A stretch of DNA of 64,000 nt from Choristoneura fumiferana (GCF_025370935.1 NC_133481.1:12680646-12744645), one strand, 5' to 3'. Positions 1-11,849 are shown, counted from the stretch's first letter. Notes: generated from the letters alone by a model not told the origin. Made by a program: numbers and translations.

Positions 1-116
1 AATGTTCGATGGTAATTGTTAGCACGAGTATAATTACCTACCAAATATCGAATTTAATCTTAGCTTAATAACGAGCTTTAGGTATATATTTGATATATAT
101 TGTTAAAGGGAGTTAG

Positions 117-355
117 GTACAGTCAGCAAATTAATTAATGATTCACAGTATCAAATTATTGTTTAAAATTTAAAGAAAATTTTGATCAGCTTTAACTTTG
201 AAAATGTTGTTAAAATGGTTGCAGGAAATAGTAAGATACAAAAAGCAGGTAGGTACAGATAGCAAATTAATGAATGAATCATAATATATTATCCTACCTA
301 TCTCCTCTTATTACTAGCTCCACAATTGCTCATTGACTTCAGCTGCTGACTGTAC
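117..355. repeat. MITE with 12-bp terminal inverted repeats, probably Tc1/mariner-type
   Basis: The ends GTACAGTCAGCA (117-128) and TGCTGACTGTAC (344-355) are perfect inverted repeats. The outer TA on each side would be the TA target duplication typical of Tc1/mariner MITEs. Inside, the motif at 113-160 recurs imperfectly at 245-290, suggesting an internal duplication. No coding potential. Fragments with the same ACAGTCAGC or GCTGACTGT ends occur near 18870, 20829 and 50820. Confidence 0.5.
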
Positions 356-582
356 TATACAAGTCTATTAACTCCATAAAAAGAAACCTTATTTCTCCCC
401 AGGGCACTGTGTATCAAACTAAGTAGACAGTTTTGAAACAATGTGCATTAATACTGTGAAAGTGAAAGTAGGTAAGTATGTTTGGTTATATCTTTTATGT
501 GTCCGTCGGTGTTAGTTGATTTTACAGGTTAACGAGTAATATTTGTCTATTGACCAAGATATAAAATAGACACAGAAAAAAA

Positions 583-1150
583 AACTGGCCAAGAGCGTGT
601 CGGACACGCCCTAAATAGGGTTCCATAGCCATTACGAAAAAAATAAGTCATATTTATCTAAGGATTTCGTATTTTATACGGAATCTTCCAAGTTTAGGTA
701 TATTTTATACCTTAGGCTGCTATTTACTCTTAAACTACTAATAATTCTCAAGAAAATTTAACCGTTATAGTTTTCCTTGTGTGCTCGACTAATGAAAATT
801 TGCAATTTAAAGTTGAATATTTTGCAAACAAATCACTGAATCGAAAAATCGTTTTAGCAACCCCCTAATAATTTTAAAAGACCTATCCAACGATACCCCA
901 AACTATAAGGTTGGATGAGAAGAAAAAAAAACAACCTCACTTTACGTCTATGGGAGGTACACTAAAAATTTTTTTTGTGAAATTTTTATTGTACCATTTT
1001 GTCGGCATAGCTTAGGTACATACATATTCGTGCAACATAACAGCTTTCTAGCATTGATAGTCCCTGAGAAAAGCCGCGTACGGACAGACAGACAGACATA
1101 GCGAAACTATAAGGGTTCCGTTTTGCCATTTTGGCTCCGAAACCCTAAAA
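583..1150 (-). repeat. Dispersed repeat family A, copy 1
   Basis: About 570 bp flanked by short palindromes: GCGTGTCGGACACGC near 595-609 at one end, and the AGGGTTCC / GGAACCCT type motif at the other (1111-1145, in decayed form). The family recurs at 15160-15728, 20983-21722 and, split by a Gypsy insertion, at 35806-36122 plus 41112-41438. No protein domain is visible. I read it as a lepidopteran non-autonomous element; its class is not determined. Confidence 0.6.
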
Positions 1151-1427
1151 AACTTGTTAAAATAAGGTACGTGAGGGTTTTTTGTAAGGGCTGGAATCTA
1201 TAGTATGAAACCTATCTTGGGCGTCTCCGGCACGCTTGATCGTCGTCTACTAGCTAACTCGTTGGCTTGAAAAATCTGAAGAAAAGCTGGTTACCAATTA
1301 CAGATTGACATAAATTTAAAAATCAATAACTCTCGAGGGGTGTAAGTATGTTTCTATGCTGGGAGCTTTTAATTGAAGAAACGTGAACATTAGGAATAAT
1401 TACAAAGTAGGTACATATGACCTAACC

Positions 1428-1690
1428 CACAAAAAGTTGGAAAACCCCGGACTTTTTCACTTCAAAAACGGCTAAACCAATTTTGATGAAACATTTCTAA
1501 GAACCTTCGCTTGAAAACCTGATTTAAAATTAAAAAAACCGCATTCAAATTGGTCCACCCGTTTAAAAGCTACGGTGCCACAGACAGACAGGCACACACA
1601 CACACACACACATATACAGAGAGAGAGAGAGAGAGAGAGACACATAGCGGTCAAACTTATAACACCCCTCTTTTTGCGTCGGGGGTTAAC
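1428..1690 (+). repeat. Dispersed repeat family B with (CA)n(GA)n microsatellite
   Basis: Begins with AAAAGTTGGAAAACCCC and ends at GCGTCGGGGGTTAA, with a CA then GA microsatellite near 1594-1640. The block ACGGCTRAACCGATTTT is shared with copies at 4285-4516 (plus) and 63676-63885 (minus). Non-coding. Confidence 0.6.
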
Positions 1691-2079
1691 AATTAAGTAT
1701 TAATAAGCCTCGAGAAATTCGCTTAGTCTTGATTCGAAAGAGAGAAAACATGAATCTGCAATAGGAATTCGTAGCGAGCGTAGATGTGGGCAAAAGCTAG
1801 TAGGTAGTATTCAAACAAACGCGGTGTTACTTAGTTCTGACTTCGTGGTTATGGGTCATGACGACGTCCCGAAGGTACGTGGGGACTGTTACATCTACCC
1901 CTAAAATAAACAAATAAACACCAAGTTTTTCTGTGTTCATTTTGTACGTGAAATGAGAAACACGTTATCAAGGTCTGGAAAATAGACAAAGAAAATGAAA
2001 CATGAGAATAAGCCACATATAAGTACATTCTCTGTAAAAGTATTATACCTACTTATCTAAAAAAAATATAAATGATATT

Positions 2080-2885
2080 ATGAGATTTTTTTTTGGGAAC
2101 ACCCAAATACTCCGATTTTCACAATTCCTAAGACATATAATTCCGATTACTTAAAAAAACGAAATTTATTTTTCTGAATTTCAAAATATCGATTTTTAAT
2201 ACTTGTCTGATTTTTAAAACTTCTAAGACTGAAAAGCACGAAATTTTATTGGCCCAAAGCACAGTATTCCGAATATCAATTTTCCCAAATGACATGCCTA
2301 ATTCGGAAATATGACATTCGGCAAAATAAACTTCGTGGTTTTAATAATCGGAATCTTGATTTCGAATCTCGAATTAATAATAATATCAATCAATTTAGGT
2401 AAATTGACCTGCATAAGCGGAGCTCTGTTGATCTTGTGTCACATTGCTGAAAATCAATATAACAGTAAATACTGTTTTAGGCCAATCTAACCTACCTACC
2501 TAAGTCGGGATTTATTATTGATCGGTGTAATGATATTCGTAATTTTGAAAATCGGTATTTTAGTAATCGGAATTCGTATTTTTGAAATTTCGGATTATTA
2601 TATCGTGTATGGTTATGTATATCGTGTATATATCTGTGTTTTCTGTACTGCTTACTGTGTTGGTGTGCAATAAAGAGTTATTGTAGTATATTGTATTGTA
2701 ATCGTAACTTAAAACATTAGGTAAGTATTTTTAATTTTCGGATTTATAAAAATCGGATTTATGAAGAATCGAAATAGTCATATTAGGAGTTTTAAAACAT
2801 TCGGAATTATAAAAATCGGTATTTTGATTCCGACTTTCGAAATTTCGTTTTTCGTATTTATGTAGTGTACCCTTTTTTTGTGCGT
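2080..2885. repeat. AT-rich repeat with a CGGAAT/CGAAATTT motif on both strands, interrupted by a LINE-like tail
   Basis: The motifs ATTCCGA, TCGGAAT, ATCGATTTT and CGAAATTT recur many times on both strands. The ends are loosely inverted (TTTTTTGGGAACAC near 2088, and GTGTACCCTTTTTT near 2865). The middle (about 2595-2700) holds a sequence ending GCAATAAAGAGTTATTG, which looks like a retrotransposon 3' tail inserted into the older element. No coding frame. Confidence 0.35.
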
Positions 2886-3183
2886 TACCTTCACCGGCCG
2901 AGTCGAATTGATGTAATATTTCAACAATATTATGTTATAATTATTAGAAACTAGTTATTGCCCGCAACTTCGATCCTATGTTTGAAATTAAATTATTTAC
3001 GTTACAACTCCATCTTTGGGTAACCGATTTACGTATGCGTATCAAATTTGAACCCAATTGGAGCAAATTGGCTGTGACAGATGTTCGGACACATGGACAA
3101 ACAACGAAGTAATCCTATAAGGGTTTGGTACCTACATGCAGTTTTGTCTCTAGCTCCTAGAAAATTAAAAAATATTTTTTTTT

Positions 3184-3470
3184 ACTAGCCGTTACCCGGA
3201 ACTCGCCGTCCGCGAAGAATTCCCTTATCGCTATCCCGCGGGAACTATGCAATTTTTCGGTGTCGGGGGACCGCTAAGGTTAGTACTTTAAAAATACAAC
3301 ATTATGTACTTTAGTTTCCTGTTAACCTTAGCGGTCCCCCGTCACCGACGACGCTTAGATAAAAAATACTAGTAAGGTTTTATACTAAATTAACTTAGGC
3401 TAATTTTGCGGGAAATCAGCATAGTCCCCGCGGAATTCTTCGCAGATGAAGTCGCGGGCAACAGCTAGGT
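3184..3470. repeat. Foldback element with outer and inner inverted repeats
   Basis: The outer arms are TACTAGCCGTTACCCGGAAC and onwards (from 3184) and the inverted GAATTCTTCGCAGATGAAG...CAACAGCTAGGTA (ending 3470), about 40 bp and imperfect. A second, tighter inverted pair lies inside: 3257-3282 against 3323-3348, 26 bp with one mismatch, centred on GGGGGACCGCTAAGG. The outer motif is a common lepidopteran dispersed repeat core. Confidence 0.55.
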
Positions 3471-3564
3471 AGTGCATAATTACTTTTTACTTTTTAGTTG
3501 TCTTTTTTGTAGGCGTTTTTTGTCGGTGTTTTTTTTTCGGGCGTTTTTTATTTTTGCTGGGGTT

Positions 3565-3800
3565 TTTTTATAATGCCTTTGTACATCTTATTATCCTGTG
3601 TTCTGTTATTTTCATGTGTTTTTATGTACAATACAATAAATACGAAAGTGTGTTTGTATGTTTGTCCGTCTTTACGTCGAAACGGAGCGACGGATCGACG
3701 TGATTTTTGGCATAGAGATAGTTTATGGGCCAGAGAGTGACATAGGCCTCTTTTTATCCCGAAAAAACTTACAGTTCTCAAAGGGCAGCTAGTAAATTAA
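3565..3800 (+). repeat. LINE-type 3' tail followed by a dispersed repeat
   Basis: 3570-3645 carries the tail TATCCTGTGTTCTGTTATTT...ATGTACAATACAATAAA, also seen at 22540-22650 and inside the Gypsy LTRs. It runs into a second repeat with ACGGAGCGACGGATCGACG and TTTTTATCCCGAAAAAAC, typical of lepidopteran interspersed DNA. The small minus-strand frame here is a shadow, not a gene. Confidence 0.45.
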
Positions 3801-4284
3801 TAAATAAGCTTTTTCCCCGCGCCCCTAACATAGGAGGGTGGTATAAAAAAAAGGTTATATTTGCATTCTGTCACTAGTATGAGTCAACAATAGACAAGGC
3901 CAACGTTCAAAGGTACGGTAGCCAACCTAATTAATAGGATAATGGGTCACGCTAACCGCATTATGCTAAGGTCGCAGAAATAACTAATATTGGGAACATC
4001 GTAGGATATTGACCGTACCTTTGTCTGTCAAGGCCTTTAATGTTACTTACTGTACCATTTAATGTTAATGAATCTTACTGTGTCATTAATGATATTGCAT
4101 TTGAATTAGAGGACGATGTTTTGCATTAATGAATCAGAGGTTATTTTTTGAAACTAGTAAGTAAATACAATGAACTTTTAAATATTGTCTTTTGTATACT
4201 TTACCAATATGATGTTTATTTACAAATAAATTCAGCTTGATATTCAATGAACCTTATAACTACTTATATAATTTTGTTAAACTT

Positions 4285-4516
4285 AGTCAAGTTGGAAAAC
4301 CCTCTACATTGTAGTTTCAAAGTTTTAATCTCAAAAACGGCTGAACCGATTTTTATAAAAAATAGTTAAGAACCACCACAAGGTAACTCGCTTTCAAGTA
4401 AAATAAATGCGTAGAAATCGATTTATCCGTTTGAGAACTACGAAGTCACAAACAGACAGACAGACAGACTTTGGCGTCAAACTTATAACACCTCTCTTTT
4501 GCGTCGGAGGTTAAAA
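4285..4516 (+). repeat. Dispersed repeat family B, copy 2
   Basis: Shares TCAAAAACGGCTGAACCGAT, the CAGACAGACAG run and the end AACTTATAACACCTCTCTTT with copies at 1428-1690 and 63676-63885. Non-coding. Confidence 0.6.
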
Positions 4517-4580
4517 CCAATGAACTTGCTTTTTACAACCACACGTACAAGATAGCTCTATCTAAGATAGTCCTATCCTA

Positions 4581-4713
4581 TAAGGTAAACGTACCAGTGC
4601 TCATCACTGTCCTAATAGTTGGCATCTTTAATCTTATGTCATTAGCAATAGACATGACAGCAAGGCGTCGTCTATTGGGCGTTAGCAGGTCGAGCACTCG
4701 TACGTTTACCTTA
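4581..4713. repeat. MITE, 133 bp, with about 21-bp terminal inverted repeats
   Basis: The left end TAAGGTAAACGTACCAGTGC is the inverted counterpart of the right end GCACTCGTACGTTTACCTTA, with one mismatch. The interior is too short to code. Another interspersed block (AGCGGACCCGGCAGACGTCG onward, 4720-5145) follows directly and ends near TTGGTCCAGCCGTTCTTGAG. Confidence 0.6.
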
Positions 4714-5164
4714 CTTATACCAGCGGACCCGGCAGACGTCGTCCTACCCGAAAACCACTACCTACATCAAAATTAAGTATGATAACATACCAACAACAGC
4801 GCCATCTAGCGGGTCCAATTGCGTTTCCAAACCATCAAACAACCTTATGTTTTGCCATATCAATTATTTTAAGTGAATATTTTTCTAGGCAAATATAAAA
4901 TAACTAAGTTATTGTAAGTGTGTGGGGATGTGGTCTATAACTGACAGTTATATGAAACTCATGAACATTTTGTATGGGAAAATGTTTTTATTTTTTATTT
5001 TTTCGTAAATTTTCCAATGTTTTTAATACTTATTATGCTATCCTGACAAAGACAAATCCAAAAACACAAAAATTATAAAAATTGGTCCAGCCGTTCTTGA
5101 GTTCAAATGGTGTAACTAACAAGACTTTGTTTTATAAGTATATACTTACAGGGTGGAAAGTTGA

Positions 5165-5576
5165 GATGGGGCAGCAAGGGCTCTAGCCTTGCTGCTACGC
5201 GAAAATGCTCTTAGGAGACCTTTACTAACTTTTTGAGTGATGACAATCGACATGCATCGATTTTTGATAAAATGTAGCAGTCAGTGAGAAAATCGACCGA
5301 TTTGGCTTTTTTTTAATGCCAATCGGTACCATTTCTATTGAGGATTAAAACACTCTTTAAGACCAGCTAAGGTACTAGAACACCCACAAATCAAAGAAAA
5401 CTTTTTCCATACAGTTCGTAGGGTACTAATTTGCAAAGTGAAACTTTCGCATGTTATTTTTTTACGAATATGAATCCTTTATGCTTAAAGAAAATTAAAC
5501 AGTAAGTATAGACAACTAAAAACTAAAAATTTTAACTAAAGTTTGTGTCTTAACCCAGTATTGCTGCCCCATCTGT
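5165..5576. repeat. Putative MITE-like unit with GATGGGGCAGCAA ends
   Basis: GATGGGGCAGCAA near 5166 and its inverted form TTGCTGCCCCATC near 5559-5571 bracket about 410 bp of AT-rich, non-coding DNA. Only about 13 bp of inverted end is visible, so the call is tentative. Confidence 0.35.
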
Positions 5577-6044
5577 ATAATAGAAGATTATAAATGCGAA
5601 TGTTTGTTTGTTAAGCTTTCACGTTTAAAGTACCTACACAACCATGAGCACGGTGTTCAAGGGTAAACGTCCATAGGTATAGCTTTCCCCTAATATTATA
5701 AATGCCTAAAAACTTGAAAAAAAAAGCCAGAAACCTTGTATAATAAGTATGATAATAAGTGTAGTGTCTTACTTAGTGACAGTACTGAAAGATTATGAAA
5801 AATAAGCAATAACAGAAGTGACACTTAAATCGAGCAACATTTTATGCTTACGAGTTCAAAATTTATTAACTTTATTTCTAACATCAGACCACTTGACTTG
5901 ATTGAAGTACTTACATACTTAAAAAGATTAACTACGCAATCGCAACGCAAACTCTTCAGTCACTTTTGTTATCTGATATTGTAATTTATTAATTATTCCG
6001 AATAATAATTATGTTCACGACATAATTACCGAGTGCTTTAAAAA

Positions 6045-6206
6045 ATGCCTCGAAGGAAAAAAACGTGCGATGAATTTGTGGAGTTGTGGATAAAGGATTA
6101 CCCCGAATTACAGGCTTGCGATACAAAATTATATTGGTCTAAGTGCAACGTTAGTTTCCGTCAAACAAAATCTTCTGTGGAACGACATTTCAACTCGCAA
6201 TTTTAA
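6045..6206 (+). CDS. Small ORF, degenerate zinc-finger-like (hAT/BED type) fragment
   Basis: A 53-residue frame starting MPRRKKTCDEF and ending RHFNSQF before a TAA. It has an aromatic/acidic stretch, then a WSKCNVSF segment and a K-S-S-V-E-R-H-F-N-S segment, the general layout of the BED-type finger at the N terminus of hAT transposases. The first cysteine of the expected C-x2-C pair is replaced by tryptophan and the final His/Cys is missing, so it could not bind zinc in the usual way. No transposase catalytic region follows. Most likely a leftover of a DNA transposon; a chance frame is possible. Confidence 0.3.
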   Translation: MPRRKKTCDEFVELWIKDYPELQACDTKLYWSKCNVSFRQTKSSVERHFNSQF

Positions 6207-7314
6207 CTTCTTAGATGCTTAGAATTTGTAGGCAGAATATACCCGTTTTACTAAATAGACATTCTGTTGTATCTATTCTTTAACTGATTTGTTTTTGCTC
6301 TCGCGATAACGATGTATGCTTATTATCGAAAAACTTTTAAGGATTTCATTCATCGAGAAAATTTATTAACCATACCTTCTGCGTGCTTAGTAACGTGGGT
6401 AAGTAAACTTTTAAGTTGAATTTAATGAGGGAAACGTGTAGCCACAGTATAAACCAGTATTCGATCTACTAACAACGTGTTCAAGTTTCCGATTAACAAG
6501 CGAGGATTGTACGCAAGTTGTTATACAGTTTCTAAATATTATAGTTTTTCACTTCATACTCGTAAATAATTAACATGATATTTCTTGTACTATTTTTATC
6601 TTCAGCAATTTTCACTCAAAATATTGCCACTCTGAACGTACCTAATTACGAAAATTATTGTTAAAATTAAGACCTTTTGACCACTGCTCTTTCTTCGGAC
6701 TTAATTTTATGGTACCTACTCAGCTGCGCTGCTGAGACGTGGCCAAAATGTCGAAAGTTTAACAATATTTTGCATGAAGTTCTGTGAGTACTAGTGATGT
6801 GACACCAGGTCAGAAAATTTATACCAAAGCTCTACAAAATTCGGAAATTAAAAATGCAAGTATTTAAAGTATGGCAATTAACAGGAAGAGGACCGACGTT
6901 TAGGTGCAGGCAGGCTGGGAGTAGGCGAGACTGAGCAAGTTAAGTATTGTAAATGGCAATTCAGCGCGTAGCGTCATGATCATATACCGATGTTTACTAT
7001 GGTTTATTGAAGTAGCCACGAACGATCCCCTATATTTAATGGTGTGTGAAATTAATAGGGGAACTTTGATGAATTTTCCTTAATTATCCTAAAGTAAGTA
7101 ATGAAGGGCTTCAACATTAGAACGCACAGGTGATCGGGTAACTAAGTATCGATTAAAATAAGTTTAAAACTACGTCAGTTCTGTGAACGGGACACATTAA
7201 AAGTTAAAGTTTACTAATCTAGACTATAAGTTAAGTGAAATGTAAGTTTTAATTGCAATAAACGCTTTTGATGCAAGCTTTTATGTTGATCATATAAATA
7301 AATAGTTAGATTAC

Positions 7315-7560
7315 ACCAGGGTTTCTCAAACTTATAGCTCCACGTACCCCTGTTAAAGTTTCTAGATGACAGCGAACCCCTGACTCCTAAGTTTCATACA
7401 CATGCTCGTACGACTGTTGGACGTGTATTAAGAGCTCTAAATGTCGAGTGTGTGACAATTATCGGCAATTCACTTCTTTTCAACAGGTTGTAATTATACG
7501 TCCGACACGCTCTTGGCCGGTTTATATTACTAAATTGCGTCTATATTTCGGCCATGTTGC
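7315..7560 (+). repeat. hAT-like element terminus and fragment
   Basis: CCAGGGTTTCTCAAACTTAT followed by CCACGTACCCC resembles the terminal sequence of hAT elements and their MITEs (CAGGGGTTCTCAAAC type). I find no matching opposite end. Near 7500 the text GTCCGACACGCTCTTGGCCG is the end motif of repeat family A, so the stretch is probably a composite of fragments. Confidence 0.35.
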
Positions 7561-7853
7561 AGTGGACATAATCACGAATAGACCAGTGTTATCCACTTAA
7601 TTTATTCGGGTATCACATAGCATTAAGCCCTATTACTCAAGAAATACAAACAGTCGTTCCCTTAACAAACACTTCCGAGTTGTTTGTGTGGAAATAAAAC
7701 ACAATACTAACCACTTAGGTAATTGAATAAACGTTAACTTGAGATCTCGTTATAGACACTTGTTGTAAGCTAGGTAAATAAACTAGTTTAAACTTTAAAA
7801 TTTCGTATTGCCGACCTGTATCAAAATGAGTAGAGCTTGTCTAAACTAAAATG

Positions 7854-7905
7854 ACGATGATGATGACGATTGTGATGATGATGATGACGATGATGATGAT
7901 GAGGG
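7854..7905 (+). repeat. GAT/GAC trinucleotide microsatellite
   Basis: Imperfect GATGATGACGATTGTGATGAT run. It could be a decayed RTE/SINE (GAT)n tail, but no recognisable element sequence precedes it. Confidence 0.6.
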
Positions 7906-8917
7906 ACGCGTCATTTTAGCTTTGACAATCTCTAACTAAGTTTAAGAAGGGAAAGGTTGTCAAACATGGTAATAGTCCGTAGTTGTGAGGACAATACAAT
8001 AATATATTGAATAGGTACGATCGCATTGATCTGATGGAGGAGTCTGCACTGGGACTCCAAGACAGAGCAGCATAATCTACCTGTGATTTTATTTGGGCTC
8101 GTTAAAATATGTAGTTCAACGGTGTTGCACTAAATTGACCAAGATTGATATCCAGGGTTTGACGATACAACAGACAGAAAAACGTTACTTAACCGTGTTC
8201 CAAAATAGAGCAACGAAACCTAGCCGTGATTGGGCAAACTGGAATGGTCAGGTTGTACTTTGTTAATTAAGTGCACACACAATCGCCATCATAAATACTT
8301 ATCGGAGCTTGTCTAGATGGTAAAATATATCTGAAAACGTACTTGCGCGATTGACAATACGGTCGTGTTCAGATGTTTTCGACCATTCAGACAGCTGCGA
8401 TGTTTGTGATGAGGGCTTTGTATATTCAGAAAGACATTCAAAAGACCATTACCACGAAATAAAGGCATGTTATACTGATTGTGTGAAATAGCAAACCGAG
8501 TTATACGGTCCGTAATGGCCGTGCTGCTGTCACATTTCCATAAATATTCGTTTATCGGAGTGTGGCCTCGAATCGGAGGAAATCTGCTGCGTAGGCAAGA
8601 AATACAGGCGCGGAAAACAATAAAAAGTTTAGCTTGCGTCTGCCCACGCGAAAAGGCAAAATTTAATCGAGTCTACTTTGAGTAGGTCTTTAAATTTAAT
8701 AATATTTTCTTTCGCCTGCATGCAGGCTGGATACACTGGACATATTTAATTTAACATCTGCACAACTGTATTCTAAGCAAATAAATTCTTTGAATCTTTA
8801 AAGCCATCTCCCATAGCCATCGTCTTTATTTTATCATGTTTTTTTTCTCGTCTAAATCCAAAGTGTCTAAGACGTAACTTCGGCCAAATAAATTTCGGAT
8901 GACGCCGTCACCCCACC

Positions 8918-9306
8918 AATGAGGACTAACGCGTATGAATTCGCTGCTAGAGGCGCTAGTGTAGCGAGAGGTCTCCGAAATGTCAAATGTCACTGTTTTG
9001 GGTGAGCTACGCGGGTTTATTTAAAATTAGAATAACTTTGCGAATATTTGTAGTAAGTACCTCAAAATTATTTATGACAAATGCGTTACGGGGAAATGAT
9101 TTTCTGTGTTTTGAGACAGTTTTGTCTTTCGGAAATTTTTGTCCTCCCTTTTTTCTGAACAAAACGGGATGATTATGGTACGGTTTTAAGGTATTAAATA
9201 TGACGAAATGTAAATTTTGGTAATAACAAACTAACCACTATACTTCAGGCAGGAGCTTTGTCTACAGTGGCGCCAACTGGTGAGCGCGAAAACGGTAGCC
9301 CTCATT
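8918..9306 (+). repeat. MITE family C, copy 1 (about 389 bp)
   Basis: Starts AATGAGGACTAACGCG and ends with the inverted form GCGAAAACGGTAGCCCTCATT. The internal sequence, including GGTGAGCTACGCGGGTTTAT and GAGACAGTTTTGTCTTTCGG, is shared in reverse orientation with 27010-27438. The interior encodes nothing recognisable. Confidence 0.65.
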
Positions 9307-10377
9307 GAACTCAGGTAGACATGGTTTGTTACGTTACTTTGGAGTCAATAAGAGCTTAATGTAGTAGGTTATAGACGACGTAGGCTCCAGATCACTTATT
9401 AAATAGACTAAAAGTCAAACACATTGAAGACTCTTAATTCGAAGTTCGCCTGTGTTGCAAAAAATGATCATGGACATGTAGAGTCAAAAGCACCAATCTA
9501 TATCCTCACAAAGTTTAAAAAAATGTAGACATACCCTATTCTATTCTTAATAAGTTCTGTTTACAAAATTCACAATTATGTATACACGTTTATTGGTACC
9601 CTTGACTGTACAAACAATGCCTCCATTATAAACGCTCGTTATACTTATGGCTACGACTTAAGGTGAGTAAACATTTTTGCTAGTTTTGATCTGTCTCTTT
9701 TGACATTTGCTTTTCCCAGACACAAATAAAATATAGATAAGTGTTGTAACTTATAATGAATAAATGAATTTCTCTCTAAATGTATTTGAAAACATTGTAA
9801 AAAACAACATTAACTTAATATCCGTTTAATAGGTCCCGTCATACTGTTAAAATAATGTTTTCAAACCAATAAGACTTAGCCGTAGGCTTTCTACGTTTAC
9901 TATTGCAAGTTTTCCTATTAAATGTTTCCATTATTATTAAAGCCAAATGAAGTCTATACTGTACTTGTATTCTTACCAAATAACATAGCACGCTTTGCAA
10001 AGGAAGAAATCTAGTAAAAAAATAAAATATTCACCAAGCATCTTGCTTATTCCAAACAATTCGTATTCAATTACGAAAGACGAAAACCACTTGCACAGGA
10101 ATAAAGAAAATGGCGGTCAGTATTTCACTAGGAGTCGTGACGCGCAGCTTAATTGGATATAAATAAAATTACCGATTCAAATGTGCGACCTTTTCTGAAG
10201 TAATCAATAGAAACATGTAGAAACATTATCCAAAACTGTTCGTACTTCAAAAAATGCCGCAGCACTGTCACTGCGGTTTCTCAAAGAAGGATTGATTACT
10301 TAATATATTTAAAAAGATTTTAAATCATTTAGTAGACAAAAATATTTCTTTCTCAAAGGAGAAGTCAAAAGTCTTTG
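9307..10377. other. Non-coding AT-rich stretch
   Basis: No protein domain, RNA gene or clear repeat end recognised. The neighbouring stretches 356-582, 1691-2079, 5577-6044, 6207-7314, 7561-7853 and 7906-8917 are the same in character; the stop-dense frames there give no gene. Confidence 0.5.
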
Positions 10378-10818
10378 ACCAGTGTGTGTTGCCAGTGGTG
10401 ACATACGGATCTGAGACGTGGGCGCTAACGATGGGGCTTATGAGGAAGCTCAAAGTCACTCAAAGGGCTATGGAGAGGGCTATGCTCGGGGTTTTTCTGC
10501 GGGATAGAATGAGAAATGATGATATCCGCAGTAAAATTAAGGTTACCGACATAGCCCGAAGAATTTAGAAACTGAAGTGGCAGTGGGCGGGGCACATTGC
10601 TCGCAGGACTGATGGCCGATGGGGCAAAAGGTTCTCGAATGGCGTCCGCGGACCGGGAGACGAGCTGTCGGTAGGCCTCCGACAAGATGGAGCGACGACT
10701 TGGTTAAAATCGCAGGATCGCGGTGAATGCGAAAAGCACAAAACGGTCTGAGTGGAGAGCCTTGGGGAAGGCCTATGTCCAGCAGTGACTGACATGATGA
10801 TGATGATGATGATGATGA
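10378..10818 (+). mobile_element. RTE-type LINE, 5'-truncated 3' end with pseudogenised RT C-terminus
   Basis: The plus strand reads VTYGSETWALTMGLMRKLKV, then ERAMLGVFLRDRMRND and KVTDIARRI, a stop, then KLKWQWAGHIARRTDGRWG. This is the highly conserved C-terminal end of reverse transcriptase ORFs of RTE-clade LINEs in Lepidoptera. The frame is broken by a stop at 10566 and later frameshifts. It ends at GCCTATGTCCAGCAGTGACT followed by a (GAT)n tail, the usual tandem-repeat tail of RTE elements. The minus-strand frames of about 90-100 codons here are antisense shadows. Confidence 0.8.
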
Positions 10819-11415
10819 CAATAAAGAGTAAAAGCAAACAAACAAACAAAAAAACGATCAATATTATTCCGTGTTCAATTTGACATTAGGGAAGTCATTA
10901 ACTGGCATATTTTCACGGCCAAGCGAGTAATATGATGGTAATATGTGAGAAAAATCTGAGGACCTACCGATTAATAAAATTGTATGTATGCGAGAACACA
11001 ATCTTGCAGTCTAGTCACGCATCGGCACGTACCTACACGATCCAAATATTCTAGATATGACTAATTTTAATAATTAATTGCATATTGAACTCACCGCGTA
11101 ATGTCTTCTGACTGTATCGAATATTTTGTTCAGTCTTTTTGTCACGTATGAGTCAACAAGGGCTGGCTTATTGGTTTAGGTACGTCCACATGGCGCCTCG
11201 ACCGAAAGTATCAGTAGGTATCCAAAATATGCGTCGATGTCCCTAATCAATATTTTTTTATACATAAATTAAAAACGTTTATGATGGGATATAGACCATG
11301 ATTACCTTCGTTTAATAAACTCCTGATATTTCGACGCAGTTGCATGCATCAAGATTTGTACATTCGAGAAAGCTCAACCACGTACCATGAGTTACCTTTG
11401 TGCTTTAAGCTTTGT

Positions 11416-11497
11416 GCTACAAAAAAATCATAGGTAGCGAAATTGATTATGAAGAGGTTCCGCCCTGGTACGTAATTCAGTTTCGGCGGCTGTACAT
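11416..11497. repeat. MITE end related to the element at 23473
   Basis: CCGCCCTGGTACGTAATTCAGTTTCGGCGG matches the right terminus of the MITE at 23473-23606 (CCACCCTGGTACGTGTTTCA). Upstream GAAATTGATTATGAAG may be part of the same copy. Partial and diverged. Confidence 0.35.
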
Positions 11498-11526
11498 TAC
11501 ATAACACCACAAATACCTCGTATAAT

Positions 11527-11836
11527 CATCATCATTATCCCAGCCTATATACGTCCCACTGCTGGGCACAGGCCTCCTCTCAGATCAAGCTTGGGCCATA
11601 GTTCCCACGCGGGCCCAGTGCGGATTGGGAACTTCGCACGCACCATTGAATCGCTTCGCAGGTTTGTGCAGGTTTCCTCACGATGTTTTCCTTCACCGCA
11701 AAGCTCGTGGTAAATTTCAAATGTAATTCCGCACATGAATTTCGAAAAACTCAGAGGTGCGAGCCGGGGTTCGAACCCACGACCCTCTGCTTGAGAGGCG
11801 ATAGGTCAAACCACTAGGCCACCACGGCACTACGGC
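11527..11836 (-). mobile_element. tRNA-derived SINE, full length, with 12-bp target duplication
   Basis: On the minus strand it starts GCCGTAGTGCCGTGGTGG. It carries an A-box-like TGGCCTAGTGG and a B-box GGTTCGAACCC, the RNA polymerase III internal promoter of tRNA-derived SINEs. A body follows, then the 3' tail GCCCAGCAGTGGGACGTATA with (GAT)n. The 12-bp direct repeat ACCTCGTATAAT flanks it (11515-11526 and 11837-11848). The tail resembles the RTE LINE tail in this window, suggesting RTE-driven mobilisation. Other copies: 32454-32738 and a rearranged one at 47340-47590. Confidence 0.85.
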
Positions 11837-11849
11837 ACCTCGTATAATA

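Noticed and set aside
10425..10861. Minus-strand open frames of 86-100 codons
   Set aside because: They are antisense to the RTE reverse transcriptase remnant and its GAT tail; the plus strand carries the recognisable motif.
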